A stretch of 8,635 bases of DNA from assembly GCA_029862285.1 (NCBI GenBank), contig JAOTXR010000062.1, positions 1 to 8,635 of the forward strand, in the 5' to 3' direction. Position numbers and translations under genes: made by a program. This DNA is from Gammaproteobacteria bacterium. GTDB lineage: Bacteria; Pseudomonadota; Gammaproteobacteria; Steroidobacterales; JABDKV01. Positions 1 to 7,676 of this stretch are shown in pieces. Every line of letters starts with the position of its first letter. The stretch's first letter is position 1. The notes beneath the pieces are model-generated. The model saw nothing but the letters and a program-made list of their open reading frames with translations, was not told the DNA's origin and did no database searches.

Positions 1-150
1 TAGCGGTATCTCCTCGCCGTTGACTTCTGCGACTGTATTTCTGGAGGTGAATTCGTTAGGTACACCCCAGAGCGCGAATGCCAAGCCAATAACGATGAAT
101 AGTAAGATGGAGACCCATCCGGTCAGATGATCCCGTATCGCCTGCAACAT
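1..150 (-). CDS. ppiD: Peptidyl-prolyl isomerase/chaperone PpiD, N-terminal part (runs off the window)
   Basis: The first 50 residues are visible, starting MLQAIRDHLTGWVSILLF. A short basic or polar cytoplasmic stub is followed by one hydrophobic membrane segment (about residues 12-30, ending ALWGV). A segment rich in asparagine and threonine then leads to VAEVNGEEI, the typical opening of the SurA/PpiD chaperone domain. In this family the protein is anchored in the inner membrane with its parvulin and chaperone domains in the periplasm, where it helps newly exported outer-membrane proteins. The ATG at 148-150 has a GGGG stretch about 8 nt upstream as a possible ribosome site. The gene follows the tRNA-Asp terminator, and ppiD after hupB is the usual gammaproteobacterial order. 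The rest of the protein lies outside the window, so the catalytic domain cannot be checked. Confidence 0.85.
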   Translation of the reverse strand, partial: MLQAIRDHLTGWVSILLFIVIGLAFALWGVPNEFTSRNTVAEVNGEEIPL

Positions 151-173
151 GACTAGCCCCGTTATTACTTCAA

Positions 174-202
174 CCAAAGATAAGGGCGCCAAAGGCGCCC
201 TT
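174..202 (-). terminator. Intrinsic terminator after tRNA-Asp
   Basis: A 9-bp perfect inverted repeat (AAGGGCGCC / GGCGCCCTT, 182-190 and 194-202) has a 3-nt loop. On the minus strand it is followed by the T-rich run ATCTTT. It sits just downstream of tRNA-Asp and before ppiD, so it most likely ends the hupB-tRNA-Val-tRNA-Asp transcript. The T run is imperfect. Confidence 0.7.
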
Positions 203-209
203 CATTAAA

Positions 210-286
210 TGGCGGAGTGGACGGGACTCGAACCCGCGACCCCCGGCGTGACAGGCCGGTATTCTAACCAGCTGAACTACCACTCC
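210..286 (-). tRNA. tRNA-Asp(GTC)
   Basis: A full 77-nt cloverleaf can be folded by hand. The acceptor stem is GGAGTGG/CCACTCC, the D arm is GTTC-type, and the anticodon loop CTGTCAC gives GTC (250-252 on plus). The T arm loop is TTCGAGT, the discriminator is G, and CCA is encoded. The sequence closely resembles E. coli tRNA-Asp as I remember it. It lies 7 nt downstream of tRNA-Val on the same strand and in front of a terminator. Confidence 0.97.
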
Positions 287-293
287 ACGCTGT

Positions 294-369
294 TGGTGGG
301 TGCTGAGGGGATCGAACCCCCGACCTTCGCCGTGTAAAGGCGACGCTCTCCCAGCTGAGCTAAGCACCC
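294..369 (-). tRNA. tRNA-Val(TAC)
   Basis: A 76-nt cloverleaf has acceptor stem GGGTGCT/AGCACCC, the D arm GCTCAGCTGGGAGAGC, anticodon loop TTTACAC (TAC at 334-336 on plus), T loop TTCGATC, discriminator A and an encoded CCA. It begins only 24 nt after the hupB stop codon. I see no terminator in that gap, so it is probably cut out of a hupB read-through transcript. Confidence 0.97.
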
Positions 370-393
370 AGGCACCCCTGGGCAGAGGGCGCG

Positions 394-666
394 CTAGTTT
401 ACGGCATCCTTCAGGCCTTTGCCAGCCTTGAAACCAGGCGCATTACTGGCCTTTATTTGTAACGGCTCGCCGGTTCTCGGGTTGCGACCGGTCCTGGCCG
501 CCCGTCGCTTCACCGAGAAGGTTCCGAAACCGACCAGAGTCACGTTATCGCCCTTCTGCAACGACTTTGTGATGCACTCCAGCACCGACTCAACGGCATC
601 GTTCGCATCACTCTTCGAGAGGTTTGCCGCCTCAGCGACTGCCTCTATCAATTCACCTTTATTCAT
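394..666 (-). CDS. hupB: DNA-binding protein HU-beta
   Basis: This 90-residue protein has the usual length for HU. The N-terminal helical dimerisation half (about 1-45) is followed by the conserved turn VGFGTF (45-50). The two-stranded DNA-clasping arm comes next, with RTGRNPRTG at the tip and the DNA-intercalating proline at residue 63. The end, AGKGLKDAVN, is typical of HU-beta. HU binds and bends DNA without strong sequence preference and shapes the nucleoid. The ATG at 664-666 has an AAAAAAGGG Shine-Dalgarno stretch 6 nt upstream. The lon terminator lies upstream, so the promoter must be between about 667 and 735, but I see no clear -35/-10 pair there. A cysteine at residue 31 is unusual for HU. 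Context (lon upstream, ppiD downstream) supports hupB rather than hupA or ihf. Confidence 0.95.
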   Translation of the reverse strand: MNKGELIEAVAEAANLSKSDANDAVESVLECITKSLQKGDNVTLVGFGTFSVKRRAARTGRNPRTGEPLQIKASNAPGFKAGKGLKDAVN

Positions 667-730
667 TGGGTACCCTTTTTTGGAAGTCTATCAGCAAGTA
701 CTGCTGGCTATTGAGTACCAGCACCCTTCG

Positions 731-758
731 CAAAGCAAGGCCCGCTCTGGCGCGGGCC
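731..758 (-). terminator. Probable intrinsic terminator after lon
   Basis: The inverted repeat GGCCCGC/GCGGGCC (739-745 and 752-758, 6-nt loop) is followed on the minus strand by TTGCTTTG. It lies 53 nt past the lon stop and ahead of hupB. The stem is strong but the T run is broken, so read-through into hupB is possible. Confidence 0.6.
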
Positions 759-810
759 GACTGAGAAACCGTGGATTATATACCAGCGCAATTTGAGCGA
801 GGCAATGCCT

Positions 811-3231
811 CTAGTGCGCCCGTACAGTGTCATCGGGCTTCGGTTCCTGCTTCTGCGAGCCCTTCTTTCCGCCCTTGGCGCCCTTGGCCACCACCGGCGG
901 GTGCTGCAATGCCAGCGCCAGCACGTCGTCAATCCATTTGACACTCTTTATTTCCAGCTTGTCTTTGATGTTCTTTGGAATGTCCGCGAGATCCTTCTCG
1001 TTCTCGATCGGAATGAGTACCATCGCCACGCCGCCGCGGTGCGCCGCCAGTAATTTCTCTTTGAGGCCGCCGATCGGCAGAACTTCACCGCGCAGGGTGA
1101 TCTCGCCAGTCATTGCCACGTCGGACCGCACCGGCACCTTGGTCAGTGCCGACACCAGAGCCGTACACATGCCGACGCCGGCACTGGGGCCGTCTTTCGG
1201 AGTCGCACCTTCAGGCACATGGATATGCACGTCCATCTTGTGATGGAAGTCGTCGTCGATGCCAAGCACGTTAGAGCGACTGCGGACCACGGTCATCGCC
1301 GCCTGGATGGACTCCTTCATCACGTCACCAAGCTGGCCGGTGTGAATGAGTTTACCCTTACCGCGTACGACGGCCGCCTCGATAGTCAGCAACTCGCCAC
1401 CGACTTCGGTCCAGGCCAGACCGGTCACTTGTCCGATCTGATCATTTTCTTCGGCACGTCCGTAACGGAACCGCTTCACGCCCAGGTACTTGGACAGACT
1501 GCGAGCGGTAATTCGTGCCGTTTTTTGATCGGGTTTCAGCAAAAGATTCTTCACGACCTTACGACACAGTTTCGATATCTCGCGCTCGAGATTTCTGACG
1601 CCAGCCTCGCGAGTATAAAAACGAATAATGTCACGAATGGTCGGCTCGCCAATGTGAAATTCCTCCTCGCGCAATCCATTGAGCTTTTTCTGCTTCGCGA
1701 CCAGATAGCGCTGCGCGATATTCATTTTCTCGTCTTCGGTGTAACCGGGCAGCCGGATAACTTCCATACGATCGAGTAACGGTGCCGGAATATTCAGGCT
1801 GTTTGCCGTACAAACAAACATGATGTCGGACAAATCGAAGTCGACCTCGAGATAGTGATCGGCAAACGTGGAGTTTTGCTCCGGATCGAGCACTTCCAGC
1901 AGCGCCGATGACGGATCGCCGCGAAAATCCATGGACATCTTGTCAATCTCGTCCAACAGAAACAGCGGGTTACGTACGCCAGCCTTGGCCAGGTTCTGCA
2001 CAATCTTACCGGGCATAGATCCAATGTAGGTCCGCCGATGCCCGCGTATTTCCGCCTCGTCGCGCACGCCACCAAGTGACATACGGACAAAAGCGCGATT
2101 GGTGGCCCGGGCGATGCTCTGACCCAGCGAAGTTTTGCCCACACCCGGTGGCCCGACCAGGCACAGGATCGGACCACGCAGTTTTTTCACCCGTTGCTGC
2201 ACGGCAAGGTATTCGAGTATCCGCTCTTTGACTTTGTCGAGACCGTAGTGATCTTCTTCCAGAATGACTTCTGCCTTTTCCAGATCACGCAGGACCTTTG
2301 AACGTTTTTTCCACGGCGCCTTGAGTAACCAGTCGATATAGTTGCGCACTACCGTAGCCTCGGCAGACATTGGCGACATGAGCTTGAGCTTATTGAGCTC
2401 TGAACTCGCTTTTTCCTTGGCCTCCTTGCTCATCCCGGCCTTCTCGATACGCCCTTCCAGCTCCGCCAACTCATTGGGCGCGTCTTCCATGTCGCCCAGT
2501 TCTTTCTGGATGGCTTTCATCTGTTCGTTGAGATAGTACTCGCGCTGGCTCTTCTCCATCTGCTGTTTGACGCGACCACGAATGCGCTTTTCGATTTGCA
2601 ATACCTCGATCTCGCCTTCGATGAGGTTCATGACGTGCTCCAGACGCGCATGCACGTCCCGGATCTCGAGCACCTTCTGTTTCATGTCGAGCTTCAACGA
2701 CATGTGCGCGGCTATTGTGTCAGCAAGGCGCCCCGGTTCATCGATTCCCGCCAGCGATGTCAGAATCTCCGGCGGTACTTTCTTATTGAGCTTTACGTAT
2801 TGCTCGAACTGCGACACCACCGATCGCGAAAGTACCTCGATTTCGCGTTCATCGTATTCCTGGCCCTCGGCCAGCGCGGTAACGCGGGAGGCAAAATACT
2901 GATCGATGTGCAGATTATCCAGGCTGGCACGCTCACGACCTTCCACCAGCACTTTGACGGTACCGTCCGGCAGCTTCAGCAGCTGCAGGATGTTGGCGAT
3001 AGTGCCAACCCGGTAGACGTCGTCCAGACCGGGATCGTCGACATCAGCCTGGGTCTGGGCGACCAGCACGATCTGTTTGCCGATATTCATCGCCTCGTCC
3101 AGCGCCTCGATGGACTTCTCGCGTCCAACAAACAGCGGAATGACCATGTGCGGAAATACCACCACGTCACGCAGTGGCAACACCGGCATGTCGGTAGTCG
3201 GGATAGACGTCGGCTGCTGTTCTTCTGACAC
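811..3231 (-). CDS. lon: ATP-dependent protease La (Lon)
   Basis: Lon is a cytosolic AAA+ serine protease that degrades misfolded proteins and specific regulators. With the chosen start it has 806 residues, somewhat longer than E. coli Lon (784). Domains in order are the N-terminal substrate-recognition domain (opening [12 protein letters not shown]), a helical/coiled-coil stretch (about 220-290), the ATPase with Walker A GPPGVGKT (360-367) and Walker B LFLLDEID (423-430), and the protease domain. The catalytic dyad is Ser683 (in KDGPSAG) and Lys726 (in [12 protein letters not shown]), the same 43-residue spacing as in E. coli. I chose the GTG at 3229-3231 because GAGG lies 8 nt upstream and the conserved domain follows. 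An in-frame TTG at 3253-3255 would add 8 residues but has no comparable ribosome site. The C-terminal 25-30 residues form a lysine- and glycine-rich tail beyond the usual fold. A sigma-32 promoter lies upstream. Confidence 0.97.
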   Translation of the reverse strand: MSEEQQPTSIPTTDMPVLPLRDVVVFPHMVIPLFVGREKSIEALDEAMNIGKQIVLVAQTQADVDDPGLDDVYRVGTIANILQLLKLPDGTVKVLVEGRERASLDNLHIDQYFASRVTALAEGQEYDEREIEVLSRSVVSQFEQYVKLNKKVPPEILTSLAGIDEPGRLADTIAAHMSLKLDMKQKVLEIRDVHARLEHVMNLIEGEIEVLQIEKRIRGRVKQQMEKSQREYYLNEQMKAIQKELGDMEDAPNELAELEGRIEKAGMSKEAKEKASSELNKLKLMSPMSAEATVVRNYIDWLLKAPWKKRSKVLRDLEKAEVILEEDHYGLDKVKERILEYLAVQQRVKKLRGPILCLVGPPGVGKTSLGQSIARATNRAFVRMSLGGVRDEAEIRGHRRTYIGSMPGKIVQNLAKAGVRNPLFLLDEIDKMSMDFRGDPSSALLEVLDPEQNSTFADHYLEVDFDLSDIMFVCTANSLNIPAPLLDRMEVIRLPGYTEDEKMNIAQRYLVAKQKKLNGLREEEFHIGEPTIRDIIRFYTREAGVRNLEREISKLCRKVVKNLLLKPDQKTARITARSLSKYLGVKRFRYGRAEENDQIGQVTGLAWTEVGGELLTIEAAVVRGKGKLIHTGQLGDVMKESIQAAMTVVRSRSNVLGIDDDFHHKMDVHIHVPEGATPKDGPSAGVGMCTALVSALTKVPVRSDVAMTGEITLRGEVLPIGGLKEKLLAAHRGGVAMVLIPIENEKDLADIPKNIKDKLEIKSVKWIDDVLALALQHPPVVAKGAKGGKKGSQKQEPKPDDTVRAH

Positions 3232-3293
3232 TTGGTTTACCTCGTTGGCGCCCAAGGACGCGTCATCGCAAATCGGGATGGGACTTCAAGAGC

Positions 3294-3319
3294 ATTGGGG
3301 CGTCGGCGGCGCTTTCAAG
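3294..3319 (-). promoter_or_regulatory. Sigma-32 (heat-shock) promoter of lon
   Basis: On the minus strand CTTGAAA (3313-3319) is followed after 12 nt by CCCCAAT (3294-3300). The heat-shock consensus is CTTGAAA, about 11-16 nt, CCCCATNT, so the -35 is perfect and the -10 nearly so. Transcription would start near 3286, leaving a leader of about 55 nt before the GTG of lon. It lies in the clpX-lon gap, where E. coli also carries a heat-shock lon promoter. Confidence 0.8.
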
Positions 3320-3334
3320 CCCCGACCGCACGGG

Positions 3335-4642
<1,308 letters not shown>

Positions 4643-4692
4643 ACATTTCCCTCTGGATTCAAAGGCTCAGCGCAGATCCAGCCATTGCTGGC

Positions 4693-4722
4693 ATCATATA
4701 GCACCTTCCGAGCTTCAGGCAA
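4693..4722 (-). promoter_or_regulatory. Possible sigma-70 promoter for clpX
   Basis: On the minus strand TTGCCT (4717-4722) is followed after 18 nt by TATGAT (4693-4698), in the AT-rich clpP-clpX gap. The -10 matches the consensus at five of six positions; the -35 is weaker. Downstream, the inverted repeat CCAGC AATG GCTGG (4679-4692) would form a small hairpin in the leader. I see no convincing terminator after clpP, so clpX may also be transcribed from tig-clpP. Confidence 0.45.
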
Positions 4723-4779
4723 AGGAATTGGGTCCTCTTTACTCGAAGTGAAAACCTTAACTAAATGATATAAAAGGGA

Positions 4780-5421
4780 TTATTTTTCCTCTTTGTCTGC
4801 GATTTCCGATCGGCTTTTCAGCACTGCATCGATGAGACCGTATTCAATCGCTTCATCGCCATCCATAAACCGATCCCGGTCTGTATCGTCCTGGATCGTC
4901 TCAGGAGTCTGACCCGTATGGTGGGAAAGAATTCGATTGAGTCGCTCGCGAACCTGTAGCACCTCGCGGGCGTGAATTTCCAGATCGGATGCCTGACCCT
5001 GAAAACCGCCCATCGGCTGGTGAATCATCATGCGCGAGTGCGGCAGACAATAGCGTTTTCCCTCTGTACCGCCAGCGAGCAGCACCGCACCCATACTGGC
5101 CGCCTGGCCAAGACAGATTGTCGACGTATCGCACTGAATGAACTGCATTGTGTCGTAGACACTCAATCCCGAAGTTACTGAACCACCCGGAGAGTTGATG
5201 TAGATATGAATATCTTTTTCGGGATTCTCCGACTCCAGGAATAGCAGCTGGGCAACCACCAGGTTAGCCATCTGGTCCTCGACCTGCCCGACCACGAAAA
5301 CGACCCGCTCCTTGAGCAGACGTGAGTAAATGTCGTAGGAACGCTCGCCGCGGGCGGTCTGTTCGATCACCATCGGTACGAGGTTCAGCGCCGTCGGGGA
5401 AATTACCCGGTTATCTGTCAT
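4780..5421 (-). CDS. clpP: ClpP, proteolytic subunit of Clp proteases
   Basis: ClpP is a serine peptidase forming a 14-subunit barrel in the cytosol, gated by ClpX or ClpA. The protein has 213 residues. The catalytic triad is visible as Ser109 ([11 protein letters not shown]), His134 (MMIHQP) and Asp183 (DRDRF), with the same spacing as the E. coli residues 111, 136 and 185. The oxyanion/substrate strand [11 protein letters not shown] is at 75-85. The ATG at 5419-5421 has GGGGAC just upstream, and the gap to the tig stop is only 25 nt, so the two genes are very likely co-transcribed. The short N-terminal segment before the conserved LVPMVIEQT may be a cleaved propeptide, as in E. coli. Confidence 0.98.
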   Translation of the reverse strand: MTDNRVISPTALNLVPMVIEQTARGERSYDIYSRLLKERVVFVVGQVEDQMANLVVAQLLFLESENPEKDIHIYINSPGGSVTSGLSVYDTMQFIQCDTSTICLGQAASMGAVLLAGGTEGKRYCLPHSRMMIHQPMGGFQGQASDLEIHAREVLQVRERLNRILSHHTGQTPETIQDDTDRDRFMDGDEAIEYGLIDAVLKSRSEIADKEEK

Positions 5422-5446
5422 GTTTGTCCCCTATCTGGTGAAAAGC

Positions 5447-6739
5447 TCAACTGTCAATCTGCATAATTTCGCGGAACGTGGATTTCCTGTCCTTGATCTT
5501 CGCTTTCTCGAGCAGCCAGTCGACGGCTTTCTCTTCCAGTACAGCCATCTCTATCTGGCCCATCAACCGCGGGTCATTGCGGTATGCCCGAATAATCTGC
5601 TCGGGTTCGCCAAACTGGCCGGCCAACATCTGCAGACGCGCGTCGACACTCTCACGGTCGGCCTGCAACTCGGCCGTGTCAACGACCTTGGCAACCAATA
5701 AACCCAGGGCGACACGCCGTTTACCCGATTCGACAAATTGCTCTGCCGCCGGCATTTTCGCCGGATCGCTGATCCCCAGGCGTTTGGCCGCATCACCACG
5801 CAAATAATCAACCTCCTGGTCAATCAGTGCCTGAGGTAATTCCACCGGATTTCGTTTAACCAACTCATCCAGCGTCTGCTCACGCAATTCGGCGCGAATT
5901 TTTTCATCCAGCTCACGTGTCATATTCTCGCGGATCCCGTCACGTAAAGAGCTGACACTGCCATCTTCAATGCCAAAAGACTTGCAGAACTCTGAGTCGA
6001 TCTCCGGCAAATGCTGTTCTCCGACTTCTTTGACAGAAATCTCGAATCTGGCGGTGCGCCCGGCGATCGCTGGCGTTGGATGTTCCGCCGGAAAGCCGAT
6101 GTCTTGCTCGATCTGCTGGCCGACGGTACTGCCCAGGAGGGCTGTCTCGAAGTCCGGCATCTGACCGCTACCCAGTAATATCTCCATGCCGCTACCCTCG
6201 CTGCCTTCGAAAGCCGCGCCATCAACTGTAGCTCCGAAATCTACCGTCACTTTATCGCTGTCACGAGCGGCACGGTCCACTGCATGCCAATGCGCCCGCT
6301 GCCCGCGCAAGTTCTCCATGACGCGGTCAATATCTTCATCGGCGACCTCAGCCACCCGGCGTTCGACTTTTAGTCCCTCGATTTTTTTCAGTTTGATCTC
6401 GGGATAGATCTCGAAGGTCGCCACGTACTCCAGATCGGCGCCCTGGTCAGCATTGGATGTTTGAATCTTTGGGCCACCTGCCGGTTCCAGCTTTTCCTGG
6501 CTCACCGCCTGAGCGTAGCTGGACTGCATCAACTCAGTGAGAACCTCGCGGCGTATTTCTCCGCCATAACGCTGACGCACAACCTTGAATGGAACTTTGC
6601 CCGGTCGAAAGCCTTTCAGCTTGGCCGTCTTGCCGACCCGCCGTAACCGCTTGTCTATTTCACTCTCGATTTGCTCTGCCGGCACCTGCACTGTCATTTT
6701 GCGCTGCAAGCCACCGAGGCTTTCTACTGAAACCTGCAT
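5447..6739 (-). CDS. tig: Trigger factor, ribosome-associated chaperone and prolyl isomerase
   Basis: Trigger factor binds at the ribosome exit tunnel and shields nascent chains. The N-terminal ribosome-binding domain carries the signature GFRPGKVP at 43-50. An FKBP-type prolyl-isomerase domain spans about 155-240 (DKVTVDF onward), and the long helical C-terminal chaperone domain follows. Length with the chosen start is 430 residues, against 432 in E. coli. I chose the ATG at 6737-6739 because the protein then begins MQVSVE, as is usual, and the signature falls at the same residue numbers as in E. coli. An in-frame ATG at 6758-6760 would add MNQEKSQ and has a poor ribosome site; AAGAG about 9 nt before the chosen start is acceptable. 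The gene starts 62 nt after tRNA-Leu and is followed closely by clpP. Confidence 0.97.
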   Translation of the reverse strand: MQVSVESLGGLQRKMTVQVPAEQIESEIDKRLRRVGKTAKLKGFRPGKVPFKVVRQRYGGEIRREVLTELMQSSYAQAVSQEKLEPAGGPKIQTSNADQGADLEYVATFEIYPEIKLKKIEGLKVERRVAEVADEDIDRVMENLRGQRAHWHAVDRAARDSDKVTVDFGATVDGAAFEGSEGSGMEILLGSGQMPDFETALLGSTVGQQIEQDIGFPAEHPTPAIAGRTARFEISVKEVGEQHLPEIDSEFCKSFGIEDGSVSSLRDGIRENMTRELDEKIRAELREQTLDELVKRNPVELPQALIDQEVDYLRGDAAKRLGISDPAKMPAAEQFVESGKRRVALGLLVAKVVDTAELQADRESVDARLQMLAGQFGEPEQIIRAYRNDPRLMGQIEMAVLEEKAVDWLLEKAKIKDRKSTFREIMQIDS

Positions 6740-6769
6740 CTGTGATTTCTCTTGATTCATGAATTCAAC

Positions 6770-6786
6770 CCGTCAGTCAATGACGG
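6770..6786 (-). repeat. Small inverted repeat between tRNA-Leu and tig
   Basis: On the minus strand CCGTCA TTGAC TGACGG forms a 6-bp stem with a 5-nt loop in the only gap between the tRNA cluster and tig. No T run follows, so it does not look like an intrinsic terminator. It could be a processing or leader hairpin that separates the tRNA part from the tig mRNA. Confidence 0.35.
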
Positions 6787-6801
6787 ATACACAAGGAACG
6801 C

Positions 6802-6886
<85 letters not shown>

Positions 6887-6918
6887 GCACGACGAAATTA
6901 TACTTGCTTTGAATGAAA

Positions 6919-7210
6919 TGGTGGGCCGTGAGGGAATCGAACCCCCAACCAATGGATTCAGTTACTCCGCCGTTTCCGGCAGTACCGGACTATCTCATCA
7001 CCCACGTGGGGTGCCGGGCGCTCGAGGCGGTCTGCGCTCCCTGCTCCGCTAGTCTCTGAACCTTCCCCATCCTGGGGCTTGGCTGCGGATTGCCATAGGC
7101 CACCTGGCCCGTAGGTTTCCCGCAATTCACCCGGTGCGCACCGGCAGCTCGCGCTGCCGGGGCTCACTTACGCAAGAGTCCACTGCTCTACCTAATTGAG
7201 CTAACGGCCC
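6919..7210 (-). tRNA. tRNA-Lys(CTT) gene interrupted by a group I intron
   Basis: The 5' exon is 7174-7210 (37 nt) and the 3' exon 6919-6958 (40 nt). Joined, they give a normal 77-nt tRNA: acceptor GGGCCGT/ACGGCCC, D arm GCTC/GAGC, anticodon stem GTGGA/TCCAT with loop CTCTTAA, T arm GGGGG/CCCTC with loop TTCGATT, discriminator A and encoded CCA. The anticodon is CTT, reading AAG lysine codons, and the sequence resembles other bacterial tRNA-Lys. The intervening 215 nt fall between anticodon base 36 and base 37. The gene sits in a row of tRNAs with 32-nt and 34-nt gaps, so splicing must happen within the cluster transcript. tRNA-Lys(TTT), which can usually also read AAG, is presumably encoded elsewhere, but that cannot be seen here. 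Confidence 0.95.
6959..7173 (-). ncRNA. Group I self-splicing intron in tRNA-Lys(CTT), 215 nt, no ORF
   Basis: Numbering from the first intron base (7173): P1 pairs exon C34-U35-U36 plus G1-C2 with 7-11, closed by a GUAA loop. U36·G9 is the splice-site wobble and G9-A10-G11 the internal guide. P2 is 14-21/26-33 with GCGA loop; P3 is 40-46/154-160; P4 is 50-54/86-90; P5 starts at 59. P6a is 97-100/106-109; P7 is 120-124/182-186 (GACUA/UAGUC); P8 is 161-165/171-175. P9 is 194-197/202-205 with GAAA loop, and the terminal G is 215. The blocks GGGAAACCU, GAGACUA and AUAGUCC are the conserved P, R and S elements, and the layout matches subgroup IC3 tRNA introns such as the Azoarcus tRNA-Ile one (from memory). 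The folding is by hand and splicing is inferred. Confidence 0.93.
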
Positions 7211-7244
7211 TGTTGGCCACTCCTTCAAATCTGCTGTCGTTAAA

Positions 7245-7321
7245 TGGGGTGGACGATGGGACTCGAACCCACGACCACCGGAATCACAATCCGGAGCTCT
7301 ACCAACTGAGCTACGCCCACC
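7245..7321 (-). tRNA. tRNA-His(GTG)
   Basis: A 77-nt tRNA including the extra 5' G (position -1, complement of 7321) that marks tRNA-His, paired with the unusual discriminator C (7248). The acceptor stem is GTGGGCG/CGTCCAC (one G·T pair), the anticodon loop TTGTGAT gives GTG (7285-7287 on plus), the T loop is TTCGAGT and CCA is encoded. G-1 with C73 is the identity element for histidyl-tRNA synthetase. Confidence 0.97.
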
Positions 7322-7346
7322 ATAAAACCGTTACCTGCCCGGGGAA

Positions 7347-7423
7347 TGGCGCGCCCGGCAGGACTCGAACCTGCAACCCTCGGCTTAGAAGGCCGATGCT
7401 CTATCCGGTTGAGCTACGGGCGC
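7347..7423 (-). tRNA. tRNA-Arg(TCT)
   Basis: A 77-nt cloverleaf has acceptor stem GCGCCCG/CGGGCGC, D arm GCTCAACCGGATAGAGC, anticodon loop CTTCTAA (TCT at 7387-7389 on plus), T loop TTCGAGT, discriminator G and encoded CCA. It reads AGA and AGG arginine codons. It lies 33 nt after tRNA-Pro and 25 nt before tRNA-His. Confidence 0.97.
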
Positions 7424-7456
7424 ATCCCGGAACCTGTCACGCCGACGCCATAAAAT

Positions 7457-7533
7457 TGGTCGGGGCAGAGGGATTCGAACCCCCGACTTTCTGCTCCCAA
7501 AGCAGACGCGCTACCAGACTGCGCTATGCCCCG
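7457..7533 (-). tRNA. tRNA-Pro(TGG)
   Basis: A 77-nt cloverleaf has acceptor stem CGGGGCA/TGCCCCG, the C1 start usual for bacterial tRNA-Pro, D arm GCGCAGTCTGGTAGCGC, anticodon loop TTTGGGA (TGG at 7497-7499 on plus), T loop TTCGAAT, discriminator A and encoded CCA. It is the first tRNA of the cluster, about 50 nt downstream of the predicted promoter. Confidence 0.97.
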
Positions 7534-7581
7534 CCGTAACCCGCTCGCGGCGCTGGCCGACAACCCCTTGCAGGATGGCGC

Positions 7582-7611
7582 ATGATACGACCGCACTTGC
7601 AAATCCGTCAA
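7582..7611 (-). promoter_or_regulatory. Probable sigma-70 promoter of the tRNA cluster
   Basis: On the minus strand TTGACG (7606-7611) and TATCAT (7582-7587) are 18 nt apart, each one base from the consensus apart from minor differences. A GC-rich stretch (GCGCC) follows the -10, as in stable-RNA promoters under stringent control. It lies between divergent folD and tRNA-Pro and could drive Pro-Arg-His-Lys-Leu and perhaps tig-clpP. Confidence 0.6.
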
Positions 7612-7676
7612 TTTCACGGCCCTGTCTATCCGCGCACACGCGTGCCAAAATTGCTTCGATACTCTCGGGAGCCCTG

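Noticed and set aside
1219..1779. Long plus-strand ORF (186 residues) opposite lon
   Set aside because: It lies entirely antisense to the conserved Lon ATPase and protease domains; open frames opposite GC-rich genes are expected, and no domain is recognisable.
3271..3290. Second heat-shock-like pair CTTGAAG / CCCGAT upstream of lon
   Set aside because: The two elements are only about 6 nt apart, too close for sigma-32; the pair at 3294-3319 fits much better.
6919..7210. Reading the split Lys tRNA as two pseudogene halves or an integration site for a mobile element
   Set aside because: Both halves fit together without lost bases, all stems pair, and the insert has complete group I core pairing; no integrase, repeat or att duplication is present.
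7213..7539. Plus-strand ORF of 108 residues (contains DDGTRTHDHRN, GRTRTCNPRLRR)
   Set aside because: It is antisense to tRNA-His, tRNA-Arg and tRNA-Pro; the same tRNA-shadow artefact, with no ribosome site or family resemblance.
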